Assembly (NCBI GenBank): GCA_945865905.1
Contig: CAMBFC010000002.1
Span: 183,505 to 240,628, forward strand
Direction: 5' to 3'
DNA length: 57,124 bases
DNA from: Rickettsia typhi
GTDB taxonomy: Bacteria; Pseudomonadota; Alphaproteobacteria; Rickettsiales; UBA1997
Part shown: positions 1 through 8,544 of the stretch, in pieces
Numbering within the stretch: the stretch's first letter is position 1
Layout: each line of letters begins with the position of its first letter
The notes under the pieces: model-generated
Database searches by the model: none
Told to the model about the DNA's origin: nothing
The model's input: the letters and a program-made list of their open reading frames with translations, nothing else
Program-made: the position numbers and the translations under genes

Positions 1-50
1 ACGAGTGTATCAAGATTTGTAAAAATTTTAAAGCCAAGAAATAAGTGATT

Positions 51-1355
51 CTAACTTATTTCATTAACATTCTCAGCAACCTTCACAAAAGCTTTAATAA
101 CATCGTCTAGGTCTTCCTTTGTCATTCCTGGCCTCATAAGTTCATGAGTTATGAGAGCATTTTCGTACATCTCTTCCGCAACAGGACAAGTTCCTTTGTC
201 ATATTTTACATTGCCTTTGTAATTTTCTTTATTCCATGGATAGCCGCTCTTACCATAAGCAATTCTTTTTTGATATAATGGCTGTAAATATAATGGCTTG
301 ACATAACCCGCACCAACCTTTACTCCTTCAGTTTCTCGCAATTCTATCGGCGCTAATTCTGCTTTCACCGCCTCGACAAATTTATTGCGATGTATTTTAG
401 CGATGCTTTGGTTAAACCTAAAACTATGAACGTAAAAGACATGAGTAGCATTTTCACGAATTTTTGCTGGCTCTAAAAACGGAATATGCGCTAAATTTTT
501 AGTTAAATATTCAATATTTTTTATTCTTTCCACCACTAGAGAATCTAACTTTTTTAATTGCTGTCTGGCGATTGCCGCCTCTATTTCAGTCATACGATAA
601 TTGAAGCCGATCATGTTGACCAAATCAACCTCGCCTTTCGCTTCAAGCACTGCTTCGGCGTGGTTTCTGATTAGGCGCAATTTATTAGCAATTGCATCAT
701 CATTGGTAACAATAATTCCACCCTCTCCGCAGTGAATATGCTTGTGATAATTGAGAGAAAATATTCCGACATCACCTAATGTTCCTGCAAATTTTCCTTT
801 ATATTTTGCGCCAGGCGCTTGAGAACAATCTTCTATCACCTTTAAGCCGTGTTTTTTTGCTATATTATTGATTTTGTCCACATCATAAGGAAGGCCAAAT
901 ATATCAACGACTATTATCGCCTTGGTATGTGGAGTAATATTTTTCTCAATCGATTCTGGCGAAAGACAAAAATATTCATCTTCGATATCAGCAAAAACCG
1001 GAATCGCCCCGTACACTAAAGGGGCAACAGCCGAAGCCGACATTGTGTAGGGCGAAACTATTATTTCATCTCCCGGCTCGGTTCCAATCGCTCCAACAGC
1101 ACAATAAAGACCCGATGTTGCAGAATTAACAGCTATTGCGTGCTTAGCCCCAAAATATCCAGCCCATTCTTTTTCTAGCGCCAGAACTTGCGGACCACCA
1201 AAAAAATCTTCGTGCCAACATCCTAAAAAACGCGAGAAAGTGCCGGAGGCAAAAACTTCCATCACCGCTCTTTCCTCTTCTTTTCCGATAACATTATAAG
1301 CTGGGAAATTTTTCTGTCTGACCTTATTCCCGCCGTTAATTGCTAATATTGGCAT
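51..1355 (-). CDS. DegT/DnrJ/EryC1-type PLP sugar aminotransferase
   Basis: This 434-aa protein has the fold-type I aminotransferase layout of the DegT family. The PLP-stacking Asp is in VIEDCSQA (about residues 173-180), and the Schiff-base lysine is K205 in NYHKHIHCGEGG, equivalent to the FHPVKN..GEGG of PseC. The N-terminus (LAINGG.KVR) resembles the branch that contains cyclitol and amino-sugar transaminases. It should transfer an amino group from glutamate or glutamine to a keto-sugar, but the substrate is unknown. It is the last gene of the minus-strand surface-sugar run and overlaps the gene upstream of it by 13 bp, which indicates translational coupling. The first 50 bases of the window beyond its stop show no gene. 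Confidence 0.85.
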   Translation of the reverse strand: MPILAINGGNKVRQKNFPAYNVIGKEEERAVMEVFASGTFSRFLGCWHEDFFGGPQVLALEKEWAGYFGAKHAIAVNSATSGLYCAVGAIGTEPGDEIIVSPYTMSASAVAPLVYGAIPVFADIEDEYFCLSPESIEKNITPHTKAIIVVDIFGLPYDVDKINNIAKKHGLKVIEDCSQAPGAKYKGKFAGTLGDVGIFSLNYHKHIHCGEGGIIVTNDDAIANKLRLIRNHAEAVLEAKGEVDLVNMIGFNYRMTEIEAAIARQQLKKLDSLVVERIKNIEYLTKNLAHIPFLEPAKIRENATHVFYVHSFRFNQSIAKIHRNKFVEAVKAELAPIELRETEGVKVGAGYVKPLYLQPLYQKRIAYGKSGYPWNKENYKGNVKYDKGTCPVAEEMYENALITHELMRPGMTKEDLDDVIKAFVKVAENVNEIS

Positions 1356-2455
1356 AATTCTTTCTTGATTAAATGAGATATTTTTTCACTAGGATTTTTT
1401 ATAACTTCAAAGCTAATTTGTCTACCAGATTCTTCGCCGAATACCTTCAATAAAGAATCTTCTAATTCTTTATAGCTTAACATAGTTTTCAATAACTTTA
1501 TTCGACTTAATATAAATGGATCTTCCTTATCTAACCCTATTTGGATTGACATTACAGGCTTTCCCAACACAACGCTTTCTATTAAAAACATCGAAGACAT
1601 TCCGCAGATTAAATCGGAAGATAAAACCACAATTTGCGCCGCGCAGTCAAATTGTTGTGTGAGCAAATTTTCGCTCGCAATATTTTGATATTTCGCAATA
1701 TCATCTTTGGGATGAGCCCTCAGCAAAACATAAATTTTTCGCTTTATTTTCTTTTCAACATTCACAACTGCATCTAGCAAATTTTGTAAAATCACTACTT
1801 CACTATAGCCGAAGAATGGCCTCTTGTAAGTCTCAAGCAAGGGCTCAGAAGCGAAGGTAATTAATATTTCGTTATCTTTTGTTTTTAATTTTTCTCTAAA
1901 ATTTTTGATTTGGTTTTGACTAATTTTCTGCGCGTTTTCGATGATTGTCTCAAAATATGGCTGCCCTGTTACGATCAAACGATCTTCCGGCAAGCCAGAT
2001 TTTACCGCTTCTTCTTTCGCCTTTTCATCCATCAATAAAATTTTTTTCGGCAGATATTTTAGCTCATGCTTAGTGTTTGGATGCTGAATTGTATCAGTTT
2101 GTTTTTCGGAAAAACGCACCGAATAATTTATCCATTGATCAAGAATTGCATAACTTGGGATATTCAATTCTTCGCAAGCTTTCCAGATGAATTTTTCAGT
2201 TTGGTCATCGGCACTAGTTCCAGTGATTACAATGTCTGGCGCCATTTCTTCTACAAAAACTTTAATTTCCTCAAGAGAAATTTCCTTCACAAATTCTACG
2301 ATATTTTTTCCCACTATTTTATTTTGACTATATTTTTGTAGCGCAGAATCTTTGCCAAAAAGCGAAATATCATATTCCTTCTTAAGCTTTTTATAAAGCG
2401 GAATGACTGTATTTGCACCACCCGGATCACGAGAGAATAATAATATTTTTTTCAT
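1343..2455 (-). CDS. GT-B-fold-like glycosyltransferase or nucleotide-sugar hydrolase of unknown specificity
   Basis: The 370-aa product starts with a glycine-rich first strand (ILLFSRDPGGANTV). It has an internal LRAHPKDD segment and a late GMSSMFLIESVVLGKPV segment. This pattern recalls GT-B proteins in which a His-Pro pair and a later Ser/Glu loop bind the nucleotide (CDP-glycerol transferases, bacterial sialyltransferases, PseG/NeuC-like hydrolases). No signal peptide or membrane segment is seen. It lies between a DegT aminotransferase and a Gfo/Idh oxidoreductase in the nonulosonic-acid locus. It could be the transferase for the finished sugar, or the missing PseG-type hydrolase; the sequence does not decide. 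Confidence 0.6.
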   Translation of the reverse strand: MKKILLFSRDPGGANTVIPLYKKLKKEYDISLFGKDSALQKYSQNKIVGKNIVEFVKEISLEEIKVFVEEMAPDIVITGTSADDQTEKFIWKACEELNIPSYAILDQWINYSVRFSEKQTDTIQHPNTKHELKYLPKKILLMDEKAKEEAVKSGLPEDRLIVTGQPYFETIIENAQKISQNQIKNFREKLKTKDNEILITFASEPLLETYKRPFFGYSEVVILQNLLDAVVNVEKKIKRKIYVLLRAHPKDDIAKYQNIASENLLTQQFDCAAQIVVLSSDLICGMSSMFLIESVVLGKPVMSIQIGLDKEDPFILSRIKLLKTMLSYKELEDSLLKVFGEESGRQISFEVIKNPSEKISHLIKKELCQY

Positions 2456-3402
2456 TTTATTTTAGATATAATTTCTATCGCTTTGTAACCATCTTCTACC
2501 GAACATTTTAAAGGCTCTTTTTTGGTTAGGAAATTTGCGATATTGTCAAATGCATTATACATTGCCAAACCTAGAGAAGTGCTGATGCTCTTCTTTAAGG
2601 CCAGCTTTTTATATCCAGCAAATATTTCGTCATTTTTAACAAAATATTTTTCGATTACAAAACCATAATCAACAATTCTGATTCTGGCTTTTTCAAAAAT
2701 AAAATCCGCTTCAAAAATTGTAAATTTTTTGCAATTTATCGCATTGAGAAAAAATGATTTGTTGTTAGAAAATTCAACGCGGACTGAAACTGAAGGATCG
2801 GTTTTTTTATAATCATTAATTGTGCCAAAATTTTGACAAGATTTTATTTCACCTAAAAGCATTCTGAGCAAATCTATCATATGCGAACCGTTATGTAGCA
2901 AGCCTTTTCCGTAATATCCGCTGCCCGTTAAATAAGCGCCGTAATGGCCATTTTTTATTTCTGATTTTACATTATTTATTTCATCAACAAAGCGCCGCGA
3001 ATAATTAACCGCGATCGAAATTTTTTTACTCTTGCTGAGTTTAATTATATTTTGCGCCTCTTCAACATTGGCCGCTAAAGGCTTTTCGGCGAGAATAATT
3101 TTAACAGGAAATTCTAAAACTTGCTTGATTGTTTCAAAGTGAAGATGGTCGGGCGTTGTGATGCAAACCAAATCTATTTTGTTGCGGGAAAACGCTTCTT
3201 TGATTGTAGAAAATGCCTTACAACCCCAAAGCTTGGCGGCTTTGTCTAAATTTTCCTTATCTTTATCTACGAAGCCAATTAAATTGAAATTCTTATGCTT
3301 CTTTGCCGCATGAGCATGAGTGAGAATTTGCTTGCTTGACGGATTATCAAAAAGCGCACCGATCCTTCCCGCACCCACAATCAAAACATTGAATTTTTTC
3401 AT
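2452..3402 (-). CDS. Gfo/Idh/MocA-family NAD(P)-dependent oxidoreductase
   Basis: A Rossmann motif (VLIVGAGRIGALFDNP) at the very start and the family's AEKPLAAN motif identify a Gfo/Idh/MocA dehydrogenase of about 316 aa. I place the start at the ATG at 3402 rather than the ATG at 3438: the short form begins MKKFNVLIVG, as in the family, and avoids overlap with the upstream SDR gene, whose stop is at 3419. The gene overlaps the GT-B-like gene by 4 bp. Members oxidise or reduce nucleotide-sugar carbonyls. Together with the flanking SDR and aminotransferase it probably works on a ring ketone of the locus sugar. The actual substrate is unknown. Confidence 0.8.
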   Translation of the reverse strand: MKKFNVLIVGAGRIGALFDNPSSKQILTHAHAAKKHKNFNLIGFVDKDKENLDKAAKLWGCKAFSTIKEAFSRNKIDLVCITTPDHLHFETIKQVLEFPVKIILAEKPLAANVEEAQNIIKLSKSKKISIAVNYSRRFVDEINNVKSEIKNGHYGAYLTGSGYYGKGLLHNGSHMIDLLRMLLGEIKSCQNFGTINDYKKTDPSVSVRVEFSNNKSFFLNAINCKKFTIFEADFIFEKARIRIVDYGFVIEKYFVKNDEIFAGYKKLALKKSISTSLGLAMYNAFDNIANFLTKKEPLKCSVEDGYKAIEIISKIK

Positions 3403-3418
3403 TATTTTTCTAGTTATG

Positions 3419-4204
3419 TTACCAAGCCGTCCAACCACCGTCTACGGGAATGTTGGCGCCCGTAATGTAAGATGATGAATCTGATAATAAAAATTGCACA
3501 ATTCCTATCAATTCATTTGGATCGCCGATTCTTTTCAGCGGAACTTTATTGATTAATTTTTGATAGAAATCGGGATGTTTTTTTATAATCTCTTGCGGTG
3601 GAAATGGCCCTGGGCTCACAGAATTAACTCTAATACCTTTATCTGGCAAATGACAGGCCAAATACTTTGTAAGCTGTATCAAGCCCGCTTTTCCCGCTCC
3701 ATAAAAAGAAGGATTATTGCAGCCGCTATCGCCATAAATTGATGGGTCGGGGCTAACCATACCATACATCGAAGCCATATTAACAATTGAGGATGATTCT
3801 GCTTTTTCTAATAGTGGCAGCAATTTTTTTATCAATAATAACGGCGAAATAACATTCATGTTAAAACTTTTTTCGATCGCTTCTCGCGAGAGCATTTCCA
3901 AAGATTCGCCCGATCCCGAATAGGCATTATTTACTATGCCATCTAGTTTTTGATATTTTTTGGAAATGTAGTTAACTGTCTTATCAACCTCAACATCATT
4001 CATAATATCAAGGATCATAATTTCATAGGAGTAACCGGCTCTAGATAATTGCTTTTCCAAAAGCCGCAACTTACTTGGAGTTACGCCGCAACATATAACC
4101 GTAGCGCCCGCATGACATAATCCTTGCGCCAAAGCTTTGCCGATATTTCCACTAGCTCCCGTCAATAATATGGTTTTATTTTTTAACGAGAAATCGGTTT
4201 TCAT
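3419..4204 (-). CDS. Short-chain dehydrogenase/reductase (PtmA-like position)
   Basis: The 261-aa protein has a classical SDR signature: GASGNIGKALAQGL cofactor loop at residues 17-30, a NAYSG variant of NNAG near residue 92, the active-site Ser in VNMASMYG, a YGAGK (YxxxK) catalytic pair near residues 168-172, and a C-terminal ITGANIPVDGGW. It sits 1 bp after the fusion gene at 4206-5852. Campylobacter flagellar nonulosonate loci carry an SDR named PtmA beside the Pse/Leg synthase genes, so a role in modifying a nonulosonic acid precursor is a reasonable inference. A fatty-acid role (FabG-like) is less likely here. Confidence 0.85.
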   Translation of the reverse strand: MKTDFSLKNKTILLTGASGNIGKALAQGLCHAGATVICCGVTPSKLRLLEKQLSRAGYSYEIMILDIMNDVEVDKTVNYISKKYQKLDGIVNNAYSGSGESLEMLSREAIEKSFNMNVISPLLLIKKLLPLLEKAESSSIVNMASMYGMVSPDPSIYGDSGCNNPSFYGAGKAGLIQLTKYLACHLPDKGIRVNSVSPGPFPPQEIIKKHPDFYQKLINKVPLKRIGDPNELIGIVQFLLSDSSSYITGANIPVDGGWTAW

Positions 4205-4205
4205 A

Positions 4206-5852
4206 TTATAAATTCCACATTGAAGGATTAATGAATTGCTCGGGAATGCCTTGAAATGTCGCCTCTATTTCTAAGCATTCTTCCAAGCTAAGTGCCGCCT
4301 TGCTGAATAAACTTAAATTCTGTTTTAATTGCTCAATATTTTCCATGCCCACCACAATAGTATCAACCCATGATTGCCCCAGAATGTAAGCGTAGCAAAG
4401 ATCTGCCTCACTCTCCCTGTTAAATTTACGCACAAAATTATTAATTTTTGCGATTACATCTACTTGATTTACACCTTCTATTTTAGGCCAATTTGCATTT
4501 GGATTAGCCAAAATTCCTTGCAGCAAACTTGATCTGACTTGCAAAATAATATCGTTTCTTGATTTAAGTTTTTCAATAAATCCAGAATCTTTCCAGCGTC
4601 GATCTAAAATATTAAACGGAATTTGGATTAATTTAATATTTGGGTCGCCAAGCACCGATGAAGCTTCATCAGGGCTATAAACTGAAACTCCAAGATTTTC
4701 TATAATCCCATCTTTTTGCAACTGTAGAAGGCGATCCCAGATCATTCCGCCAAAAATTGTTTTGTGACTCAATCTATGTAAGAGTAAAAAATCTATAGTT
4801 TTTACCCCAAGCTTATAGCATGACTGATAAACACTAGCATCAACGAAAGTTTTTATATCTAACTCACTAGGATCTTCCGGTAAATTTTCTAATGTGGATA
4901 ACTTCGTAACAATGGTTTGCAGGCCATTTTTCGATTTGTCTAAAAAATCACCCAGATATTCTTCAGATTTTCCATAACTGTTGGCAGTTTCAAATATTCG
5001 CAGATTTTCTTTACAGGCAAAGTTCAGCATCTCTGTTATTTTGGCATGATTCAACTCTTTGTTCTGATTGGTAATTCCGTATAACAAGCCAATCTGCGCG
5101 CCACCAAAAGATAAGTTGCTGATAAAGCGATTTTGCTTCCTTTTATAAGGAATATTAAATTTTGCCGCGCTCGAATATTTCACAAGCTGTTGCAAAAGAT
5201 CGAGATGAGAAACCTGCGTTGCATCGGTGAATTTATTGAAAATATCTGCAATAACTAAATAATCGTTAAAGGTGTCCATCGTTACCCTTAAATTGCCCTG
5301 ATTGATTTTAAAATCATCATCCGAAAAATGGCTCACTCCATATTTTTCAGAAATTTTAACGAATAAACTATCATCAAAATCACCTTTATTACTATAATAA
5401 ATTTCCCTAACATGTTTTAAGCGGCAGGCCTGAGATGTAAGGCCGTACGGCAGATTAGTGCCATCGTAAATTGTGGTTAAATATTGCGCATTATTTTTTT
5501 CAAAATAGCGGACAAATTTTTCAATAAACTTACCATCAACAAAAAGATTATCCGCGGTAAGACGCACAATAATTGTATTCTCATCTTCCAAATGCCGCGT
5601 TGCATCGTAAGTTCTGCTGGTCAGATCTTCTAAAGAACCGCGATGATATTTGATGCCATATCTCGCCAGCTCAAACGCCAGAACATCGTCTGAAGCCTCG
5701 TTTGATGTAGAAAGAATATAAGGCAAGCCTGTATTCGAAATTCTTTTGGCGCATAATATTGTGGCGGGCATATTGCCAATATTTAGCAAGGCCTTCGCTG
5801 GTAAGCGCGTTGAAGAAGTACGAGATTGGATGACGCAAAAAACTTGATTCAT
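4206..5852 (-). CDS. Fusion of SpsF-type cytidylyltransferase and aldo/keto reductase
   Basis: Two complete domains are joined in 548 aa. Residues 1 to about 230 form a SpsF/NeuA-like nucleotidyltransferase, with the nucleotide loop QSRTSSTRLPAK (9-20) and a metal Asp in RLTADN (D101). Residues about 245-540 form an aldo/keto reductase barrel: GGAQIG near 250, then Y293, K317 and H359 at the catalytic tetrad positions. The usual Asp of the DTAxxYG motif is Glu (E288 in ETANSYG). It follows pseI by 10 bp, so the first domain is the best candidate to activate the nonulosonic acid with CTP. The reductase substrate is unknown. Confidence 0.85.
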   Translation of the reverse strand: MNQVFCVIQSRTSSTRLPAKALLNIGNMPATILCAKRISNTGLPYILSTSNEASDDVLAFELARYGIKYHRGSLEDLTSRTYDATRHLEDENTIIVRLTADNLFVDGKFIEKFVRYFEKNNAQYLTTIYDGTNLPYGLTSQACRLKHVREIYYSNKGDFDDSLFVKISEKYGVSHFSDDDFKINQGNLRVTMDTFNDYLVIADIFNKFTDATQVSHLDLLQQLVKYSSAAKFNIPYKRKQNRFISNLSFGGAQIGLLYGITNQNKELNHAKITEMLNFACKENLRIFETANSYGKSEEYLGDFLDKSKNGLQTIVTKLSTLENLPEDPSELDIKTFVDASVYQSCYKLGVKTIDFLLLHRLSHKTIFGGMIWDRLLQLQKDGIIENLGVSVYSPDEASSVLGDPNIKLIQIPFNILDRRWKDSGFIEKLKSRNDIILQVRSSLLQGILANPNANWPKIEGVNQVDVIAKINNFVRKFNRESEADLCYAYILGQSWVDTIVVGMENIEQLKQNLSLFSKAALSLEECLEIEATFQGIPEQFINPSMWNL

Positions 5853-5862
5853 TGCTTTGCAA

Positions 5863-6894
5863 TTACATTAAAATATTCCAAGCCAACGGGGTTCCTTTTT
5901 TAGTATCTTGCGCTACTTTTTTGCCCAGTAGAATATCGTAATATTTAGCTGGAAGCCCGAATCCAGGACGAATTGCGCGCATGTTTTGTGGCGATAAAAC
6001 CTCTCCCGCCTTTATATCTTCAACAATATATAGCGAGCGACGAAACACTAAAGAGGACCGCTCTTTAGCGCTAATTCCATAATGAACTTTACCCAGCGAT
6101 TTATAAGCAATATTAGCCTCGCTCACCAATGACAACATCTCATGTGGCTCCATTGAAAATGCAGAATCAACACCGCCTTCGCCACGATCAATTGTAAAGT
6201 GTTTTTCAATTACCATTGCACCCAATGCCACTGCAGCAATAGACACGCCAACCCCCATCGTATGATCAGAAATTCCCACCACACAATCGGGGAACATTTT
6301 TTGCAAATGTGGTATGGTTAAAAGATTTATATCATAAGGATCCGCAGGATATTCACTAGTACATTTCAAAAGGGTAATATCTTGACAACCGTTGCTGCGC
6401 AAGGTTTCAACCGCCTCATAAGTTTCAGCAATATTTGCCATACCAAGAGAAATAATGACTGGCTTTTTTGTTGCCGCCACTTTTTTTAACAAAGGCAAGT
6501 CAGTATTTTCAAAAGAAGCAATTTTATAAAATGGCACTTCTAGCTCTTCTAAAAAATCAACAGCACTTGCATCAAACGGCGTGCTAAAACCAATAATTCC
6601 TAGCTCTTTGCACTTATCAAAAATTGGCTTATGCCATTCCCACGGCGTATAAGCTTTTTTATATAAATCGTACAAAGAGCTACCTTGCCACAAACTACTT
6701 TTATCTTTGATAAAAAACTCACCCTCCGAAATATCAAGCGTCATTGTATCGGCGGTGTAAGTTTGAATTTTTAGCGCATCAACACCACACTTTGCAGCCT
6801 CCTCAACAATTCTTAGCGCCTTTTCTAGGGACTGATTATGATTACCCGACATTTCCGCAATTATAAACGGCTTATCCATATTACCTATTCTCAT
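5863..6894 (-). CDS. pseI: Pseudaminic acid synthase (PseI/NeuB family)
   Basis: This enzyme condenses phosphoenolpyruvate with 2,4-diacetamido-2,4,6-trideoxy-altrose to give pseudaminic acid. The N-terminal NeuB barrel shows FIIAEMSGNHNQS, KIQTYTADTMTLD, ISDHTMGVGV and EKHFTIDRGEGGVDS. The C-terminal SAF domain runs from about residue 280 to the end (RRSLYIVEDIKAGE, IRPGFGL). The PseI-specific TMTLD and GGVDSAFS segments favour PseI over NeuB or LegI. I choose the ATG at 6894, giving MRIGNMDKPF, which matches the family start; a TTG at 6933 would extend it by 13 aa into the upstream gene. It is the key marker enzyme of the locus. Confidence 0.9.
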   Translation of the reverse strand: MRIGNMDKPFIIAEMSGNHNQSLEKALRIVEEAAKCGVDALKIQTYTADTMTLDISEGEFFIKDKSSLWQGSSLYDLYKKAYTPWEWHKPIFDKCKELGIIGFSTPFDASAVDFLEELEVPFYKIASFENTDLPLLKKVAATKKPVIISLGMANIAETYEAVETLRSNGCQDITLLKCTSEYPADPYDINLLTIPHLQKMFPDCVVGISDHTMGVGVSIAAVALGAMVIEKHFTIDRGEGGVDSAFSMEPHEMLSLVSEANIAYKSLGKVHYGISAKERSSLVFRRSLYIVEDIKAGEVLSPQNMRAIRPGFGLPAKYYDILLGKKVAQDTKKGTPLAWNILM

Positions 6895-6920
6895 AATTCT
6901 AATTGAATTTATTTGCACTG

Positions 6921-7400
6921 TTAAGTAGGACAAAAATTATTTTTTTGCAATAAATAACATAAATTATTTTTATAAAATAGATTATCGTCAATAAAGAGAT
7001 AACCAGCTTCCACAAAAGATTTATAAGATGCTTTATTTTCTTTTTTAATATAAGCCGTAATCAATATCTGCTTTTTTACATCATAAATTTTCTGCGTTGC
7101 TAAAGCAATAATTTTCGCACCAAAACCATTACCTCGAAAATTTTTATGCAACTGAATTCCAATAACAAATTCGCTATCTCCAACTTTATCAAATCTTACA
7201 CAACCAACAAAATCAATGCCTTGGCGCAATATATAAAAATAACAATTCTTGTCAGATAATTTTTGAGCCAACCACCTTTCGTGATCTTTTAAAATAAGAT
7301 TTTCTTGATTAAAAGAATTTGTGCGCACCAATGGATCATTCGCCAAATCAAATAGATCAAGCATGTCTGACTGCTTTGCCAATTCTATTTTAAATAACAT
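6921..7400 (-). CDS. pseH: GNAT N-acetyltransferase, PseH-like
   Basis: This protein of about 159 aa has a GNAT core: the acetyl-CoA pyrophosphate loop is LHKNFRGNGFGAKII near residue 98 and the last strand carries AGYLFID. Its first part (NDPLVRTNSF...HERWL..KL) looks like the acetyltransferase domain often fused to PseG. It should acetylate the 4-amino group of UDP-4-amino-4,6-dideoxy-AltNAc after PseC. The ATG at 7400 is preferred over a TTG at 7421. It overlaps the end of pseC by 11 bp. The placement between pseC and pseI supports the PseH call more than the sequence alone does. Confidence 0.72.
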   Translation of the reverse strand: MLFKIELAKQSDMLDLFDLANDPLVRTNSFNQENLILKDHERWLAQKLSDKNCYFYILRQGIDFVGCVRFDKVGDSEFVIGIQLHKNFRGNGFGAKIIALATQKIYDVKKQILITAYIKKENKASYKSFVEAGYLFIDDNLFYKNNLCYLLQKNNFCPT

Positions 7401-8544
7401 TATCTTTAATAATTTTAACAATTTTTCTTAAATCACAATTTTTTAAACCGTAATAAAGGGGTAGAGAAATTGTTTTTTGATAATATTTTTCAGCATTCAC
7501 AAAATCTCCTTCTCTGAACCCGCGCGCCCTGTAGAATGGCTGCAGATGAACGGGAATATAGTGAATTTGTAAATTTAAACCATTTTGCTGCAATTTCAAA
7601 AATAAATCTTTTTTGTTAATTTTTATTTTTTCAAAATCGATTAATAGAGGAAATAAATGAAAACACGCTTTAGAATTTTCCTTCTCCTCTAAAAAAGAAA
7701 ATCTGCCGTCATCAGCAAATTCTTTTTTATAAAATTCGACTATCTCCCTTCTTCTTTTAGCAAATTTATCAATCTTTTTTAGCTGAGACACACCTAGAGC
7801 CGCTTGAATATCAGTTAACCTATAGTTAAAACCAAAATCATGCATTTCATAATACCATGGGCCATCATTTTTTAACAAAACATTTGGATCTCGAGTCATG
7901 CCATGGCTACGCAATAACAATAATTTTTTATACAGCTTTTCATTATTTGTAGTAATTGCACCACCTTCTCCAGTTGTCATATTTTTAACCGGATGAAAAG
8001 AAAAAATCGTCATATCAGAATATTGGCAAGCACCCACTTTAGCGCCCTCGTATTCTGAGCCAATTGCATGCGCCGCATCCTCAACAACAAAAAGATTATG
8101 CTGCTTGGCAATCTTGTGAATTGCCTTCATATCGCAAGATTGCCCAGCAAAATGAACTGGGATCAAAACTTTTGTTTTTGTTGTAATATTTTTCTTGATT
8201 TCATCAGCATCAATACAGGCGGTTGCAGGGTCTATATCGGCAAACTTAGGATTGGCACCAACATATAAAGCGCAATTTGCTGAGGCTAAAAAAGTATTGG
8301 TAGAAGTAATAATTTCATCTCCCCCGCCTATCTCTAATGCGATCATGGCGATATGCAAAGCCGCCGTTGCATTAGCAACTACAACACTATATTTTGCGCC
8401 AGTATAATCACAAATCGCCTTTTCAAATTCTGCAACTTTTGGACCTTGCGTCAAAAAATTTGAAACCAGCGTTTTTAAAACAGCTAGAATATCATGACAA
8501 TCGATGTATTGCTTGCCGTAATTATACTTCTTAAGTAATTTCAT
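7390..8544 (-). CDS. pseC: UDP-4-amino-4,6-dideoxy-N-acetyl-altrosamine transaminase
   Basis: A 384-aa DegT-family aminotransferase. The PLP lysine is K187 in FHPVKNMTTGEGG and the ring-nitrogen Asp is D156 in VVEDAAHAIG. The N-terminus (YGKQYID..DI..V...L.S..LTQGP.V..FE) is typical of PseC. It aminates C4 of the PseB product with glutamate as donor, the second step of CMP-pseudaminate synthesis. It overlaps pseB by 14 bp and the GNAT gene on its other side, so pseB-pseC-pseH-pseI look translationally coupled. Confidence 0.9.
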   Translation of the reverse strand: MKLLKKYNYGKQYIDCHDILAVLKTLVSNFLTQGPKVAEFEKAICDYTGAKYSVVVANATAALHIAMIALEIGGGDEIITSTNTFLASANCALYVGANPKFADIDPATACIDADEIKKNITTKTKVLIPVHFAGQSCDMKAIHKIAKQHNLFVVEDAAHAIGSEYEGAKVGACQYSDMTIFSFHPVKNMTTGEGGAITTNNEKLYKKLLLLRSHGMTRDPNVLLKNDGPWYYEMHDFGFNYRLTDIQAALGVSQLKKIDKFAKRRREIVEFYKKEFADDGRFSFLEEKENSKACFHLFPLLIDFEKIKINKKDLFLKLQQNGLNLQIHYIPVHLQPFYRARGFREGDFVNAEKYYQKTISLPLYYGLKNCDLRKIVKIIKDNVI

